Assembly (NCBI RefSeq): GCF_009659375.1
Contig: NZ_WJQT01000021.1
Coordinates: 1 to 41,768 of the forward strand
Length of the DNA: 41,768 bases
Reading direction: 5' to 3'
DNA from: Fundicoccus ignavus
GTDB lineage: Bacteria > Bacillota > Bacilli > Lactobacillales > Aerococcaceae
The first letter of the stretch is position 1, and every line of letters starts with the position of its first letter. Position numbers and translations under genes: made by a program. The notes beneath the pieces are model-generated. The model worked only from the letters and a program-made list of their open reading frames with translations, did not search any database and had not been told where the DNA came from. This document shows, in pieces, positions 34,992 through 41,768 of the stretch.

Positions 34992-35810
34992 TTAATTATT
35001 TTTTGAATAGATTTCTCCTTGCCAAATAATTAAAAATTGAGTGTGTTCAATCTGTTTTGACTTAGATCTTTTAAAATTAGATTGTTTTAATTGACTACTT
35101 AACTGATATCGGGTGATTTGATTAGTTAATAAAATACTACCAGTATTGAATGTGAATAAGGTTTGAGGGAGTCCTTCAAAAATCCAATTTTTTATCGCAT
35201 TGCGCTGAACTTGTTGTTCTAAAATAAATCCCACATTAATTAATTGATTTTTTAAAGTCATAAAAACCTGATTATTCAAATTGTTGTTATCTAAGGGAAA
35301 CGGGCTGTATGTTCCGTTCTTATTTAATACTCCTTCACAATATATCGTTTCAAATAGTCTACAATTGTCTTGTGAATCATCATTTATGTATAGGGAATGG
35401 CGATAAATGATAATTCTTTCTTCATTTTCATTATGGCTGAGTAGGGTTGCCCAGCCAACTTGATTTTCTTCTAATCCCCATTCAATTATATTTAATCTAT
35501 TTTTCATCACTTCATGTTGAATAGATAAATCAGATAAAACTTTATTCTCGAGAGACTTTGTCGAAAGGAAAGTGACATCATTTAGTATATCTTCAATCAT
35601 AACATGTTGTATCTCATCTTGATAGTAAGATTGGAACTGCAAGTATTGTTGACTATTTAGTTGATTCAAATGTAATATTCCCCAATACACTACTTGACTA
35701 ATTAACATAAATACAATAACAATCGGCAGAACAATGCCTCGTTTTCGCAGATTTTTATTATTCATCGGAGGTTGAAATTTGATAAACTGCTTTAAAAATA
35801 TTTGCGGCAT
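34992..35810 (-). CDS. comGG: Putative ComGG-like minor pilin, unusually long
   Basis: Last gene of the comG operon, 272 aa. It has a short basic leader (KNLRKRG) and a single hydrophobic helix (IVLPIVIVFMLISQVVYWGIL, about 26-46), as in ComGG. The rest is soluble and polar, rich in Gln and Asn, with two Cys (NCRLFETIYCEG) that could pair outside the cell. Usual ComGG proteins have about 110-150 residues, so this is about twice the size. Similarity to ComGG is positional and structural, not strong in sequence. AGGAG lies six bases before the ATG, one base after the comGF stop. Confidence 0.65.
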   Translation of the reverse strand: MPQIFLKQFIKFQPPMNNKNLRKRGIVLPIVIVFMLISQVVYWGILHLNQLNSQQYLQFQSYYQDEIQHVMIEDILNDVTFLSTKSLENKVLSDLSIQHEVMKNRLNIIEWGLEENQVGWATLLSHNENEERIIIYRHSLYINDDSQDNCRLFETIYCEGVLNKNGTYSPFPLDNNNLNNQVFMTLKNQLINVGFILEQQVQRNAIKNWIFEGLPQTLFTFNTGSILLTNQITRYQLSSQLKQSNFKRSKSKQIEHTQFLIIWQGEIYSKNN

Positions 35811-35811
35811 T

Positions 35812-36234
35812 TTAATCTCCTGTTAGGATGGTTGCAGAAAATTTTTGATTATTATTAAAAGTAACAGTCACAGTAAGTAAAGGTTCACTCCATGTAAGTT
35901 GCCAATCTAAAACATCATATAAATAAGGTTGGTGGCCTGGGGTCTTATAAATCTTTTGATTGGCGTGAATCACTTTTTGTGATTTGTTGGATGAGTTTAA
36001 ATGAATTTCACCCTTAGATACTTCCAACGATTCAAAAGCGTTTAGCTCTAAACTAAGTATTTTAATAAATAATTGAAATTCTAAGAATTTATCTGTACGA
36101 AGCGTTTCCTCTACTCGATGATAACTTGTAACAGCCATGTTCATGCTGTGCATTATTAATGCAGATACTAACAAAGTGAGCAATGTTTCGTAGAGTGTAA
36201 ATCCCAGTTTACTATTCGGTGGCTTCGTAAACAT
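35812..36234 (-). CDS. comGF: Competence minor pseudopilin ComGF
   Basis: 140-aa minor pilin with a prepilin-type N-terminus (KLGFTLYETLLTLLVSALIMHSM), a cleavage site before Phe for ComC/PilD, and a C-terminal beta-rich part (YDVLDWQLTWSEPLLTVTVTF) typical of ComGF. It overlaps comGE by 23 bases. Probably sits at the tip of the transformation pilus. Confidence 0.86.
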   Translation of the reverse strand: MFTKPPNSKLGFTLYETLLTLLVSALIMHSMNMAVTSYHRVEETLRTDKFLEFQLFIKILSLELNAFESLEVSKGEIHLNSSNKSQKVIHANQKIYKTPGHQPYLYDVLDWQLTWSEPLLTVTVTFNNNQKFSATILTGD

Positions 36235-36580
36235 CGACTTTCTCCAAATTTATCGTTAATGTCGATCCATCAGAAAATTCAATCTTACATCTATAGTTTT
36301 CACAAAGAAAAGAAGCTACATCTAAGATTTCATTCTCTTGATTATGGTTAAATATGTAATGTTCGAAATTATCAGCTGGATAATTTTGACTTTTACTAAA
36401 GTAATCAAGTTTGACTAATTCATGGAACAGATTCCATTTTTGAGTTTCTGTCCTCAATTCTGTCATCCTTGTCATTTCCAAATAAAATGCCGGTAAATAA
36501 AGCATTAAAATTAAGCTGAATAAACTTAAGGCTATTAAAGTTTCAGCAAAAGTAAACGCACGTTTATTGACGAATTTCAA
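36212..36580 (-). CDS. comGE: Competence minor pseudopilin ComGE
   Basis: About 122 aa, prepilin-like start (NKRAFTFAETLIALSLFSLILML) with a processing site before FTFAE. The C-terminal part contains two Cys (FLCENYRCKIEF) that may form a disulfide. The start is set at TTG 36578-36580, eight bases after AGGAAG; a GTG at 36589 abuts this site. Overlaps comGD by 17 bases and comGF by 23. Confidence 0.82.
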   Translation of the reverse strand: MKFVNKRAFTFAETLIALSLFSLILMLYLPAFYLEMTRMTELRTETQKWNLFHELVKLDYFSKSQNYPADNFEHYIFNHNQENEILDVASFLCENYRCKIEFSDGSTLTINLEKVDVYEATE

Positions 36581-37010
36581 ATTTACCACTTCCTAATTGA
36601 AAAACAATTTCTACACGCTGACCTTCTCGATGTCTAAAAACCACCGTGCTAAAGTTATTCGTTCTGCCATCAGGATAATGAGTAAAGGTCAAAGTAGTTT
36701 CTAAATACCAAAATTCTGGGATTTTAATCTGACTAATTGATTCCACCTGACCAACTACTTGAAACTCAATATAAGGTAGATTTTTCCAAAAACGCACATT
36801 TACTTGTGTTTCTTGTAGTACACTCACTCCTTGAGCAAGATTAAGTCCTGCTACAACTTGATCAAAAAAAAGGCGCGACTCAATTTTTTCAGTAATATCC
36901 TTGTTTGGATATAACGAAGCGAATAATAATACAAATGATATAATTAGTAACACGAGTAATGTTTCAATCAATGTAAAAGCGTTTGTTGACTTCTTAATTA
37001 TACGGGACAC
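36564..37010 (-). CDS. comGD: Competence minor pseudopilin ComGD
   Basis: 148-aa minor pilin with prepilin motif NAFTLIETLLVLLIISFVLL and a soluble beta-rich C-terminus (YPDGRTNNFSTVVFRH, FQLGSGKFEIR), as in GspH/ComGD proteins. Starts with GTG sharing one base with the comGC stop (TAGTG). Confidence 0.88.
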   Translation of the reverse strand: MSRIIKKSTNAFTLIETLLVLLIISFVLLFASLYPNKDITEKIESRLFFDQVVAGLNLAQGVSVLQETQVNVRFWKNLPYIEFQVVGQVESISQIKIPEFWYLETTLTFTHYPDGRTNNFSTVVFRHREGQRVEIVFQLGSGKFEIRQ

Positions 37011-37345
37011 TAGTTACTCGGAATGGCAATTGGTAAAGTAAGAATTGTTTCTCCGCTGATATTTAATAGTTTTTCAGCTTCTGACACTTGCTTGGTTGTA
37101 ATATACCCTGCATTGTGTAACTCATTCATTGAAACATCTGGATCATTCTCTACGAGCAAATATGTATTGGCCTGAGTCTCAATAATATCTGCAATATTCT
37201 GGGCCGCTTGCTGGTTGATGCGATCTCTTTGACCTGCCACGTTTGGTATGATGATTGCCATCAATAATGCTACGACAATCAATACGATAAGCATTTCTAA
37301 AAGAGTGAACCCACGATTATTCTTCAATAATTTCTTAATTTGCAT
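37010..37345 (-). CDS. comGC: Competence major pseudopilin ComGC
   Basis: Major subunit of the transformation pilus, 111 aa. The prepilin site is RGFTLLEMLIVLIVVALLMAI, with Glu at +5 after cleavage before Phe; then PNVAGQRDRINQQAAQNIADIIETQANTY, typical of ComGC. GGAGA lies upstream of the ATG. Processed by ComC outside this window. Confidence 0.94.
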   Translation of the reverse strand: MQIKKLLKNNRGFTLLEMLIVLIVVALLMAIIIPNVAGQRDRINQQAAQNIADIIETQANTYLLVENDPDVSMNELHNAGYITTKQVSEAEKLLNISGETILTLPIAIPSN

Positions 37346-37358
37346 GAAATTTCTCCTA

Positions 37359-38429
37359 CTAAAAATCCATTGTCAACATCGGCAACATAATTGTTAAATA
37401 CATAGCCATGACAAATATGGCAATTACTAAGAATAGAATCGGTTGAATATAACCAATTCTTTTTGATACATCTTGCATTAAATCAACAAATAATTTTTCT
37501 GAATATACCTTACACTTTTGAGCTGTTTGACTTGTCAATTCTCCTTGATAAATAATTAAGGGTAATTCAATGGTAAAAAGCTCCAACTCAATCAATATTT
37601 CAGTCAGAGGCATTCCTAAAGTCATACCTTCTTTTAGCTTCTCTGCTATTTCAGTTAGAAAGGGATCTATGGGATAAAGGATCAATACCTCTATCGTTTG
37701 CAACAGTGAATACCCTCCTTCAAAGAAATAACCAAGTTCTTTAGCTATTTTATAAGAACAATAACTTCTAACCCAATGCTTTATCATTGGTATTCTTACA
37801 AGACGTTGATAGCGTAATAAATATGACAAGTTTAAATAATAAAAATCAAAAATCAAATAGCCGATTAATAACACTGCCGCTGTTATCATGCTGATTTGCG
37901 GCAAGTAATTAAAGAAGACGATTAATATGCGTACAAGAATATTACTATCAAAAGTCTCTTGGGTAATGAAACTCATAATATGAGGAAGAAGTAATAATCT
38001 CATACCAAACATCATCGCAACTAAAAACACTGTCATTAGCAAAGGATAAGTTAATACTCTTTTTATTTTTTGTTGATAATCATGCATTTTTTCGATTTGT
38101 AGCCCTGCTGCTCGCAGTGCTTGAATGAATCTTCCTTGTTTTTGAGCGTAAAATAACTGAGCAACTACTTCATTAGAATAACCTAGGAAATGTATGCTTT
38201 TTTCAAAAGACAGACCACTTTGTAGCGCATCCATCACTTCATCAATTAGGTGCTCTTGAGGCTTCATCAGTAATTTAATAAAAACCAAACTCTGATAGAT
38301 TGAAAATCCTTCTTCAAGTAAATCAGCGAGAGTCAGAAGAAAGTATGCTTTATGTTTTTGTTTCAATTTTTTTGCTTGATTACTAGAGAATTTCAAATTG
38401 AGTAAGAGAGTTTTTGTCGATATAGCCAC
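37359..38429 (-). CDS. comGB: Competence pilus platform protein ComGB
   Basis: PilC/GspF-family inner membrane protein of 356 aa. Two cytoplasmic T2SSF domains (about 20-140 and 220-320) alternate with three hydrophobic segments (near 146-172, 195-220 and 328-352). LLTLADLLEEGFSIYQSLVF and LGYFFEGGYSLLQTIEVL are the paired domain signatures. It begins with GTG inside the comGA end (47-base overlap), with AAAGGCG seven bases upstream. Confidence 0.93.
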   Translation of the reverse strand: MAISTKTLLLNLKFSSNQAKKLKQKHKAYFLLTLADLLEEGFSIYQSLVFIKLLMKPQEHLIDEVMDALQSGLSFEKSIHFLGYSNEVVAQLFYAQKQGRFIQALRAAGLQIEKMHDYQQKIKRVLTYPLLMTVFLVAMMFGMRLLLLPHIMSFITQETFDSNILVRILIVFFNYLPQISMITAAVLLIGYLIFDFYYLNLSYLLRYQRLVRIPMIKHWVRSYCSYKIAKELGYFFEGGYSLLQTIEVLILYPIDPFLTEIAEKLKEGMTLGMPLTEILIELELFTIELPLIIYQGELTSQTAQKCKVYSEKLFVDLMQDVSKRIGYIQPILFLVIAIFVMAMYLTIMLPMLTMDF

Positions 38430-39436
38430 AAGCCCACGCCTTTCTTAATTTTTGATTGAGTGTCAGAAAATTTAGGTCTTGTTCTTGAGCTGTTAAAGCT
38501 GACTTCAAATCAGTGCCCGCTAGTATTTCTAGGATTGCGGATCTTTTGTTCTCTAGAGGTAACCAGTCACAATCTGGTAAACAATCCCCCTTACATTTGT
38601 AGCAATAACGAGGAACTAACCGCTGAGAAACAACACCAATTAAAGTTTGTTTAAGTTGTTCATTCGTTACTTTTAACTCCTGCAATCTAGCGATTACTCC
38701 TAAGGCATCTTTAGCATGGATAGTAGCAATCATTAAATGACCAGTTAAAGCCCCGCGAATGGACATACGAGCTGTTTCTTCATCACGTATTTCACCAATC
38801 ATCAATACATCCGGATGGTGTCGTAAAGATGATTTAATTAACACGTCATAAGAAATGCCAGCCATTTCATTCACCTCAGTTTGAAGGAATTTTTCTTCGT
38901 AAATTTCGACGGGATCTTCCATTGTAATTATTTGAAGTGTTTCTTCTGCCATCCTCGCTCTAAGCAGTTGATAAATGGTTGTAGTTTTCCCAGATCCAAC
39001 TGGTCCAGAGAATAGTATCAATCCACTTTTTCTTCTAATTAACGAAGTTAGCAATAAGATGTCCTCTGGGAAATATGTTCGAATGGTCGGTTGATTTTTA
39101 GCCTGTTGCCGAATCACTCTAATAACAAGTGACTCAAGTAATAGAACGTTCGTTATTGTCGAAAAGCGTAATTCGATGGGATGGTCGTCAACCATCAAAT
39201 GCGCTGCACCAGACTGTGGCTTTCGTTTCTCGCCAACATCCATATTTGCTAAAAATTTAAAATAACTAATCAATCGTTTACCCCACTCAATTTTTTTTAT
39301 TTCAAATTGAGTGAGCTTCCCATTAACTCTGAAATAAATACAATAAGATTCAGCATTAAGCGGAAGCAAATGTATATCAGAGACTCCAATCTTAACCGCT
39401 GCTTTTGATTAAATCTTTTGCATCTTGTTCAATCAT
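38383..39436 (-). pseudogene. comGA: comGA, pilus assembly ATPase, frameshifted at codon 11-12
   Basis: PilB/GspE-type ATPase that powers the competence pilus. The main frame carries Walker A GPVGSGKTTT, Walker B MIGEIRDEETARMS, the His box GHLMIATIHAKDA and a four-Cys zinc site CYKCKGDCLPDC, but has no proper start. The ATG at 39436, with AAAGGAG seven bases upstream, gives MIEQDAKDLIK and then hits TAA at 39392-39394. Removing one A from the AAAA at 39403-39406 joins this to AAVKIGVSDIHLLPLNAES, the expected ComGA N-terminus, giving about 350 aa. The cause may be a real disruption, a sequencing error, or recoding by +1 slippage. A TTG at 39369 is the only in-frame alternative start and has no good ribosome site. 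Confidence 0.85.
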
Positions 39437-39545
39437 CTAATCGCTCCTTTCAAATTTTATTAACAATTTACTTGTCATATATAAATACAATTTTTTTTGC
39501 GATTTGTGCTTTTTAATTGTTTAAGTTTTTATTAAGATAATGAAT

Positions 39546-39560
39546 ACCTTTTCAAAAGGT
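39546..39560. promoter_or_regulatory. 15-nt palindrome between divergent comG and rpoY-rnjA
   Basis: ACCTTTT-C-AAAAGGT is a perfect palindrome in the 229-base divergent region, 29 bases upstream of the rpoY extended -10. It may be an operator or a small hairpin; no known regulator site was recognised. No clear competence CIN-box (TACGAATA) was found in front of comGA. Confidence 0.4.
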
Positions 39561-39588
39561 CCACTTGGTATACTTGAAAAATAAAGTA

Positions 39589-39597
39589 TGCTAAAAT
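39589..39597 (+). promoter_or_regulatory. rpoY-rnjA promoter (extended -10)
   Basis: TGCTAAAAT is an extended -10 with one mismatch, 69 bases before rpoY. The leader contains a short stem GAGTG/CACTC (39610-39631). Confidence 0.5.
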
Positions 39598-39665
39598 GAA
39601 AGAGGCTAAGAGTGGCTAACGCTCAACACTCAGTTGAAAATAAATAAAAGGAGTTAAATATACAA

Positions 39666-39881
39666 ATGATATTTAAAGTAATTTACCAAGAAAGCAAAAA
39701 TCAAATTCCAAATCGCGAGAAAACACAATCAATGTTTTTAGAAGCTGAAAGCATTATTGAAGCTAGAGAAAAATTGGCTAACAATACACCATACAATATT
39801 GAATTGGTCCAAGAAATCTCTGGCGCTCATCTAGAATATGAGCAAGAAAATAATCCAGACTTCAAAATTGTGGAGTTCTAA
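39666..39881 (+). CDS. rpoY: RNA polymerase epsilon subunit
   Basis: Small (71 aa) DUF1447/YkzG protein, an accessory RNA polymerase subunit of Firmicutes. MIFKVIYQESKNQIPNREKTQSMFLEAES and the acidic C-terminus with EYEQENNPDFKIVEF are characteristic. GGAG is about 12 bases from the ATG, slightly long. It lies two bases before rnjA, the standard pairing. Confidence 0.96.
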   Translation: MIFKVIYQESKNQIPNREKTQSMFLEAESIIEAREKLANNTPYNIELVQEISGAHLEYEQENNPDFKIVEF

Positions 39882-39883
39882 AC

Positions 39884-41608
39884 ATGTCAGTTAATTTAAA
39901 AAACAACGAAGCTGGAGTCTTCGCTGTTGGAGGTCTAAACGAAATTGGCAAGAATATGTATGGCGTTCAATTTCAAGACGAGATCATTATTTTAGATAGC
40001 GGGGTTATGTTCCCGGAAGACGATTTATTAGGGATTGACTATGTCATTCCAGATTATCAATATATTTTACAAAATCGTCATAAAGTTAAAGCTTTAATTA
40101 TTAGTCACGGTCACGAGGACCACATTGGAGGAATTCCTTTCTTACTCCAACAAATCAATGTACCTATTTATGCTGGAAAGCTAGCTAGCGCATTAATTCG
40201 TAACAAACTACACGAGAGAGGTTTGTTACGCGACGCTAATATTACAGAGATAGACGAGAACACTGTCATTCGCTTCAGAAAAACAAGCGTTAGTTTTTAT
40301 CGTACTACTCACAGTATTCCTGAGGCATATGGTGTTGTTGTTAAAACACCTCCAGGAAACATTGTATTTACTGGAGATTATAAGTTTGATTTCACTCCTG
40401 TTGGAGAACCAGCAGATTTACATCGAATGGCTAGAATTGGTGAAGAAGGTGTTCTAGCTTTGCTAAGCGATAGTACTAACTCTGAAATTCCAACATTCAC
40501 AAAATCAGAACAAATTGTAGGGCAGTCTATAAAGAATATTATTCAGAGAGTTTCTGGTCGTGTTATTTTTGCGACATTCGCTTCTAACGTTTCGAGATTG
40601 CAACAAGTTATTCAAACAGCTAAAGAAACTGGAAGAAAAGTTGCCGTATTTGGTAGAAGTATGGAAAGCGCAATAAAGACTGGTCGTGAATTAGGTTATA
40701 TCCAAGATGAAAATAATGATGTCATCATCGATAACCGTGATATAAACAATCACCCAGCTGAACAAATGATTATTCTTTGTACTGGATCTCAAGGTGAACC
40801 AATGGCCGCCCTTAGCCGAATTGCAGCAGGTTCTCACCGTCAAATCCACTTACAACCTGAAGACACTGTTATTTTTTCAAGTTCTCCAATTCCTGGGAAT
40901 ACGATCAGTGTAAATAGGGTCATTAACCAATTATCAGAAGCTGGCGCTAATGTTATTCATGGTAAATTTAATAACATTCATACATCTGGTCACGGTGGTC
41001 AACAAGAACAACTTTTAATGCTACGCCTAATGAAACCTAAATATTTCATCCCAGTTCATGGTGAATATCGTATGCTGAGTATTCATGCTGGATTAGCCCA
41101 ACGAACAGGTATTGCTAAAGAAAACTGTTATGTTATGGAAAATGGACAAATGTTAGCATTAACTGCCGACTCAGCTCGTTTAGCTGGTCGTTTCCCTGCT
41201 AACGATGTCTATGTAGATGGTAGTGGAATTGGTGACATTGGTAGCATTGTCCTAAGAGACCGTAAAAGTTTGTCAGAAGATGGTTTAGTAATTGTTACTG
41301 CAACCATTGATTACCAAAATAAACAATTAGTCAGTGGTCCAGACATTATGTCACGTGGCTTCATTTACATGCGTGAATCTGGTGATTTAATTCATGACTT
41401 ACAAAATAACTTACGTTCAATCATCAATCGTGGTTTAAATGAAAATGGCAATAATGTAACCGAACGAATGATTCGAGATTTAATCTTTGAACAAATTCAT
41501 CCACTAATTTATGAGAAAACAGAACGCAGTCCTATGATCTTACCTGTCTTATTAGACATCAACAAAGGCGTGCGTAAACGTACTGCTAAAGTCGAACAAG
41601 AAGACTAA
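39884..41608 (+). CDS. rnjA: Ribonuclease J1
   Basis: Metallo-beta-lactamase/beta-CASP RNase with 5'-3' exonuclease and endonuclease activity, central to mRNA turnover and rRNA maturation. The zinc motif is H75-G-H77-E-D79-H80 in SHGHEDHIGG; other conserved parts are FTGDYKFDFTP, LLSDSTNSE, the beta-CASP block with GRSMESAIKTGRELGY and CTGSQGEPMAALSRIA, and FIPVHGEYRML. Length 574 aa suits RNase J1 more than J2. The four bases before the ATG include the rpoY stop region, so the two genes are co-translated. Confidence 0.96.
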   Translation: MSVNLKNNEAGVFAVGGLNEIGKNMYGVQFQDEIIILDSGVMFPEDDLLGIDYVIPDYQYILQNRHKVKALIISHGHEDHIGGIPFLLQQINVPIYAGKLASALIRNKLHERGLLRDANITEIDENTVIRFRKTSVSFYRTTHSIPEAYGVVVKTPPGNIVFTGDYKFDFTPVGEPADLHRMARIGEEGVLALLSDSTNSEIPTFTKSEQIVGQSIKNIIQRVSGRVIFATFASNVSRLQQVIQTAKETGRKVAVFGRSMESAIKTGRELGYIQDENNDVIIDNRDINNHPAEQMIILCTGSQGEPMAALSRIAAGSHRQIHLQPEDTVIFSSSPIPGNTISVNRVINQLSEAGANVIHGKFNNIHTSGHGGQQEQLLMLRLMKPKYFIPVHGEYRMLSIHAGLAQRTGIAKENCYVMENGQMLALTADSARLAGRFPANDVYVDGSGIGDIGSIVLRDRKSLSEDGLVIVTATIDYQNKQLVSGPDIMSRGFIYMRESGDLIHDLQNNLRSIINRGLNENGNNVTERMIRDLIFEQIHPLIYEKTERSPMILPVLLDINKGVRKRTAKVEQED

Positions 41609-41618
41609 ACAAATACCC

Positions 41619-41650
41619 CCAACTTTTATCGTGATAAAAGTTGGTTCTTT
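41619..41650 (+). terminator. Terminator of rpoY-rnjA
   Basis: CCAACTTTTATC (41619-41630) and GATAAAAGTTGG (41633-41644) form a 12-bp arm pair followed by TTCTTT. It starts 11 bases after the rnjA stop. Its last bases coincide with the start of an IS-like end. Confidence 0.88.
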
Positions 41651-41768
41651 GTCAAATAGTGTTGGTGAATATTTAAGGCGATAGATTTAGTTCTATCGTC
41701 TTTTTTTGATGTAAGTATATTAGTCATCTGTTGGATTAGAGTATATTCGTCTATAGAGCCGCTTCGTC
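41643..41768. mobile_element. Possible ISL3-family insertion sequence end
   Basis: From GGTTCTTTGTCAAATAGTG the sequence resembles the terminal inverted repeat of ISL3-family elements of lactic acid bacteria (GGCTCTTTGTCAA-type), followed by a GA-rich hairpin with a T run and an AT-rich leader, as found before their transposase. The transposase itself is not in the window. The match is from memory, and plain intergenic DNA remains possible. Confidence 0.45.
41677..41707 (+). terminator. Second terminator-like hairpin at the right edge
   Basis: GGCGATAGA (41677-41685) pairs with TCTATCGTC (41692-41700, one G-T pair), followed by seven T. If the IS assignment is right, this hairpin shields the transposase gene from outside transcription. 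Confidence 0.8.

Overview
The window looks like chromosomal DNA of a low-GC Gram-positive coccus or rod of the order Lactobacillales, most likely near the Aerococcaceae or Carnobacteriaceae. The reasons are: AT-rich DNA with strong AGGAGG-type ribosome sites; a FabT-controlled fatty acid cluster using FabK; a tlyA-ispA-xseBA-folD cluster without dxs; RNase J1 with the epsilon subunit RpoY; and a comG operon. The family assignment is inference. Almost everything is on the minus strand; only efp and rpoY-rnjA are on the plus strand.

Layout on the minus strand, in transcription order from right to left: a comG competence pilus operon (comGA-GB-GC-GD-GE-GF-GG, 39.4 to 35.0 kb), whose first gene is frameshifted near its start; a TTTG-rich tandem array and comG terminator; kdgT; an M24 aminopeptidase; asp23-nusB; a secreted DUF1002 protein; a nine-gene housekeeping operon folD-xseA-xseB-ispA-tlyA-recN-glpQ-miaA-hflX-def; tRNA-Arg(UCU) with its own promoter and terminator; a DUF1275 membrane protein; gdhA, divergent from efp; the type II fatty acid operon fabT-fabH-acpP-fabK-fabD-fabG-fabF-accB-fabZ-accC-accD-accA (16.3 to 6.6 kb); a GNAT acetyltransferase; and the pyruvate dehydrogenase operon pdhA-pdhB-pdhC-pdhD (5.4 to 0.2 kb). 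On the plus strand at the right edge, rpoY-rnjA encodes the RNA polymerase epsilon subunit and RNase J1.

The metabolic blocks fit together. Pyruvate dehydrogenase makes acetyl-CoA, AccABCD makes malonyl-CoA, and FabD/H/G/Z/K/F elongate on AcpP under FabT feedback through two operators at the fabT promoter. The folD-def block mixes folate, isoprenoid, DNA repair, tRNA and rRNA modification and protein maturation genes.

Both edges resemble mobile-element ends: an IS200/IS605-like hairpin tail at 1-115 and an ISL3-like terminal sequence from about 41643. The window may therefore be a contig that stops at insertion sequences. I see no prophage, CRISPR, defence or other clearly novel gene system; most of the window is conserved core genome. 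The points worth a second look are the comGA frameshift, the 78-nt 11/15-nt composite repeat after comGG, the oversized ComGG, the long C-terminal extension on the DUF1002 protein, the imperfect inverted repeat and cre-like site upstream of pdhA, and the inverted repeat bracketing the tRNA-Arg promoter.
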